This document shows positions 36,724 to 37,778 of a stretch of 37,778 nucleotides of DNA, one piece after another. Location of the stretch: the IMG/VR virus record IMGVR_UViG_3300025128_000134, positions 1 to 37,778 of that record; one strand, given 5' to 3'. Below the pieces are notes generated by a model. That model saw only the letters and a program-made list of their open reading frames with translations. It had not been told where the DNA came from and did not search any database. Made by a program: the position numbers and the translations under genes. The DNA comes from a virus. How positions within the stretch are numbered: the stretch's first letter is position 1; every line of letters starts with the position of its first letter.

Positions 36724-36941
36724 ACAAAATTATAAACGAAGAAATTCAACGTCACCATATTCTACAAGAAACAAATCGTACTGTTTTAGTCGAGAACAAT
36801 AATCCAACTCTAAGAAAAGTATTGAAAGAACGCTTTGAAAAATTAGGCGGCTATTATTTTGAAGCCATTGAAGAAGGCGACAAAGAGTTAGCAAAAACTC
36901 TTCAAGAAGAAATGACTAGAATTTTTGAGGATTTAAAGTAA
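36699..36941 (+). CDS. Small helical protein with MKITK-type leader
   Basis: The 80-residue product has the leader 'MKITKQKLNKIINEE' followed, two residues later than in the other proteins, by L22-Q-E24. The rest is predominantly helical and charged ('KVLKERFEKLGGYYFEAIEE', then 'DKELAKTLQEEMTRIFEDL'). No family is recognised. The first 24 bases of coding sequence and the untranslated leader copy those of the 35324 gene. Its TAA stop overlaps the ATG of the hydroxylase gene (TAATG), implying coupling. Confidence 0.72.
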   Translation: MKITKQKLNKIINEEIQRHHILQETNRTVLVENNNPTLRKVLKERFEKLGGYYFEAIEEGDKELAKTLQEEMTRIFEDLK

Positions 36942-37413
36942 TGGGATAATCTTATTTTATGTAATCAATTTTATATTAGGCCTGTTATATACAAACTTAT
37001 TAGAATGGGTATTACATAAATATGTCCTGCACGGGTTAGGAAAAAATAAAGAAAGCAACTGGTCTTCTCACTGGAATATTCATCACAAGAAATCAAGAAA
37101 GAATAATTTTTACGATGATGATTATGAGAAGAGTTGGCACTCACCAGGATCTCGTTCAGAGATTATGGGCTTGATTTTATTAGCGCTAGCTCATTCACCT
37201 GTTTTAATTATACTTCCAGCGTTTTATTTTGGTCTCCTTTATGGAGGATTTAGATATTACTACGTCCATAAGAAGTCACACCTAGATTTAGAGTGGGCAA
37301 AAAGACACGTCCCTTGGCATTACGATCATCATATGGGAAAAAATCAAGATGCCAACTGGGGAGTTACAACTGATTGGGTTGATAAATTATTAGGAACACG
37401 AATTAAATATTGA
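36941..37413 (+). pseudogene. Fatty-acid hydroxylase/sterol-desaturase-like gene with apparent frameshift at codon 2
   Basis: A continuous frame from 36946 to the TGA at 37411-37413 encodes about 155 residues with the His motifs of the fatty acid hydroxylase superfamily: 'LHKYVLH' (37015, 37030), 'HWNIHH' (37069-37086), 'HKKSH' (37267, 37279), 'HVPWHYDHH' (37306-37332), then 'NWGVTTDWVDKLLGT', the family's closing block. Two hydrophobic stretches flank the first motifs and the centre. Such enzymes are membrane di-iron oxygenases. That frame has no ATG before 37165, which would lose half the His ligands. The ATG at 36941, coupled to the previous stop, reads ATG-GGA-TAA. One extra base in the GGG run would join it to the frame. 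A sequencing error or a true mutation are both possible. Confidence 0.72.
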
Positions 37414-37437
37414 CTTTAACGTTGTTGTTGCTATAAT
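37410..37437 (+). promoter_or_regulatory. Near-consensus sigma70-type promoter
   Basis: TTGACT (37410-37415) and TATAAT (37432-37437) are separated by 16 bases. The -35 box overlaps the TGA stop of the hydroxylase gene. The predicted start lies near 37444, leaving a short leader with CGGAGA before the ATG at 37461. It would let host RNA polymerase transcribe the nuclease gene early. This is the best promoter match in the window. Confidence 0.78.
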
Positions 37438-37460
37438 AAACTTGTATACACGGAGAATTT

Positions 37461-37778
37461 ATGCGGTTTGCGCACATATCGGACACTCATATCCGAAATT
37501 TAAAATATCATAAAGAATATAGAGAGGTTTTCAGTCAACTTTACGAAAACCTTCGAGAACAAAAACCAGATTACATAATTCATTGCGGAGATATTGCACA
37601 CACGAAAACTCAGATTAGTCCTGAGTATGTTCAAATGTGTTCTGATTTCCTTAAGAACTTGGCAGACATAGCACCAACTTACGTTATTCTTGGTAACCAC
37701 GATGGCAACCTACGTAATACAAGCCGTCAGGACGCCCTTACACCTATCGTAAACGCGTTAGAACATCAAAACCTATAC
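37461..37778 (+). CDS. Mre11/SbcD-like nuclease (gp47 type), 3' truncated by window edge
   Basis: The 106 visible residues are the N-terminus of a calcineurin-like metallophosphoesterase of the SbcD/Mre11 type: 'FAHISDTHIRNL' (Asp8, His10), 'IIHCGDIAHTK' (Asp44, His47) and 'YVILGNHDG' (Asn79, His80, Asp81), with the spacing expected of that family. T4 gp47, with gp46, is the equivalent nuclease pair that resects DNA ends for recombination-dependent replication. A gp46/SbcC partner would be expected downstream, outside the window. The ATG follows CGGAGAATTT. The strong promoter just upstream suggests early expression. The frame is open to the last base. Confidence 0.88.
   Translation, partial: MRFAHISDTHIRNLKYHKEYREVFSQLYENLREQKPDYIIHCGDIAHTKTQISPEYVQMCSDFLKNLADIAPTYVILGNHDGNLRNTSRQDALTPIVNALEHQNLY

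Noticed and set aside
1-37778. CRISPR arrays, insertion sequences, integrase or attachment sites
   Set aside because: I saw no regularly spaced repeats, transposase motifs, tyrosine or serine recombinase motifs, or tRNA-fragment duplications.

Overview
The window is a piece of a tailed-phage genome, most likely a large T4-like (myovirus-type) marine phage, possibly recovered from a metagenome. Every gene I can support lies on the + strand. Genes are tightly packed, often with TAATG or ATGA overlaps, and the DNA is AT-rich apart from scattered GC-rich patches. The lineage call rests on a gp25-like and a gp6-like baseplate wedge protein in tandem, very long virion proteins with laminin-G-like and fibronectin-like folds, and nearby replication and recombination genes (RuvC-type resolvase, zinc-ribbon/Toprim primase, Mre11/SbcD-type nuclease). 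The host is unknown. A one-piece tmRNA argues weakly against hosts with permuted two-piece tmRNA (alphaproteobacteria, marine picocyanobacteria), but only if the gene came from the host.

Layout. (1) 1-30604: late virion and baseplate module. It holds a 5'-truncated giant protein (about 2,360 aa), gp25-like, gp6-like, a DNRLRE/CBM96-like protein, a 2,839-aa laminin-G protein, a 335-aa protein, a 1,218-aa protein, a 1,019-aa protein with fibronectin-like repeats, a 329-aa protein that shares its N-terminal module with the 335-aa protein, and two adjacent paralogues of about 380 aa. (2) 30605-32058: RuvC-like resolvase, possibly read from a leaderless transcript, and a primase overlapping it. 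(3) 32071-33696: a 33-aa peptide with ten cysteines, then three small, charged, Cys-containing proteins that share an N-terminal signal. (4) 33702-34011: a complete phage-encoded tmRNA with an ANDNVGFDYALAA tag. (5) 34052-36941: a coiled-coil/laminin-G protein, two more proteins with the shared N-terminal signal, and a helical protein starting near MKLIMENW. (6) 36941-37413: a fatty-acid-hydroxylase/sterol-desaturase-like gene with an apparent one-base frameshift at codon 2. (7) 37410-37778: a near-consensus sigma70-type promoter and the start of an Mre11/SbcD-like nuclease gene.

The most interesting signal is the N-terminus MKITKxxLxxIIKEE...L-x-E found on five otherwise unrelated proteins between 32192 and 36941. 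Its end fits the (L/I)-x-E cleavage rule of T4-type prohead proteases. I propose that it is a capsid-targeting, removable leader that loads varied cargo proteins into the head, comparable to the T4 internal proteins. That is inference and can be tested.
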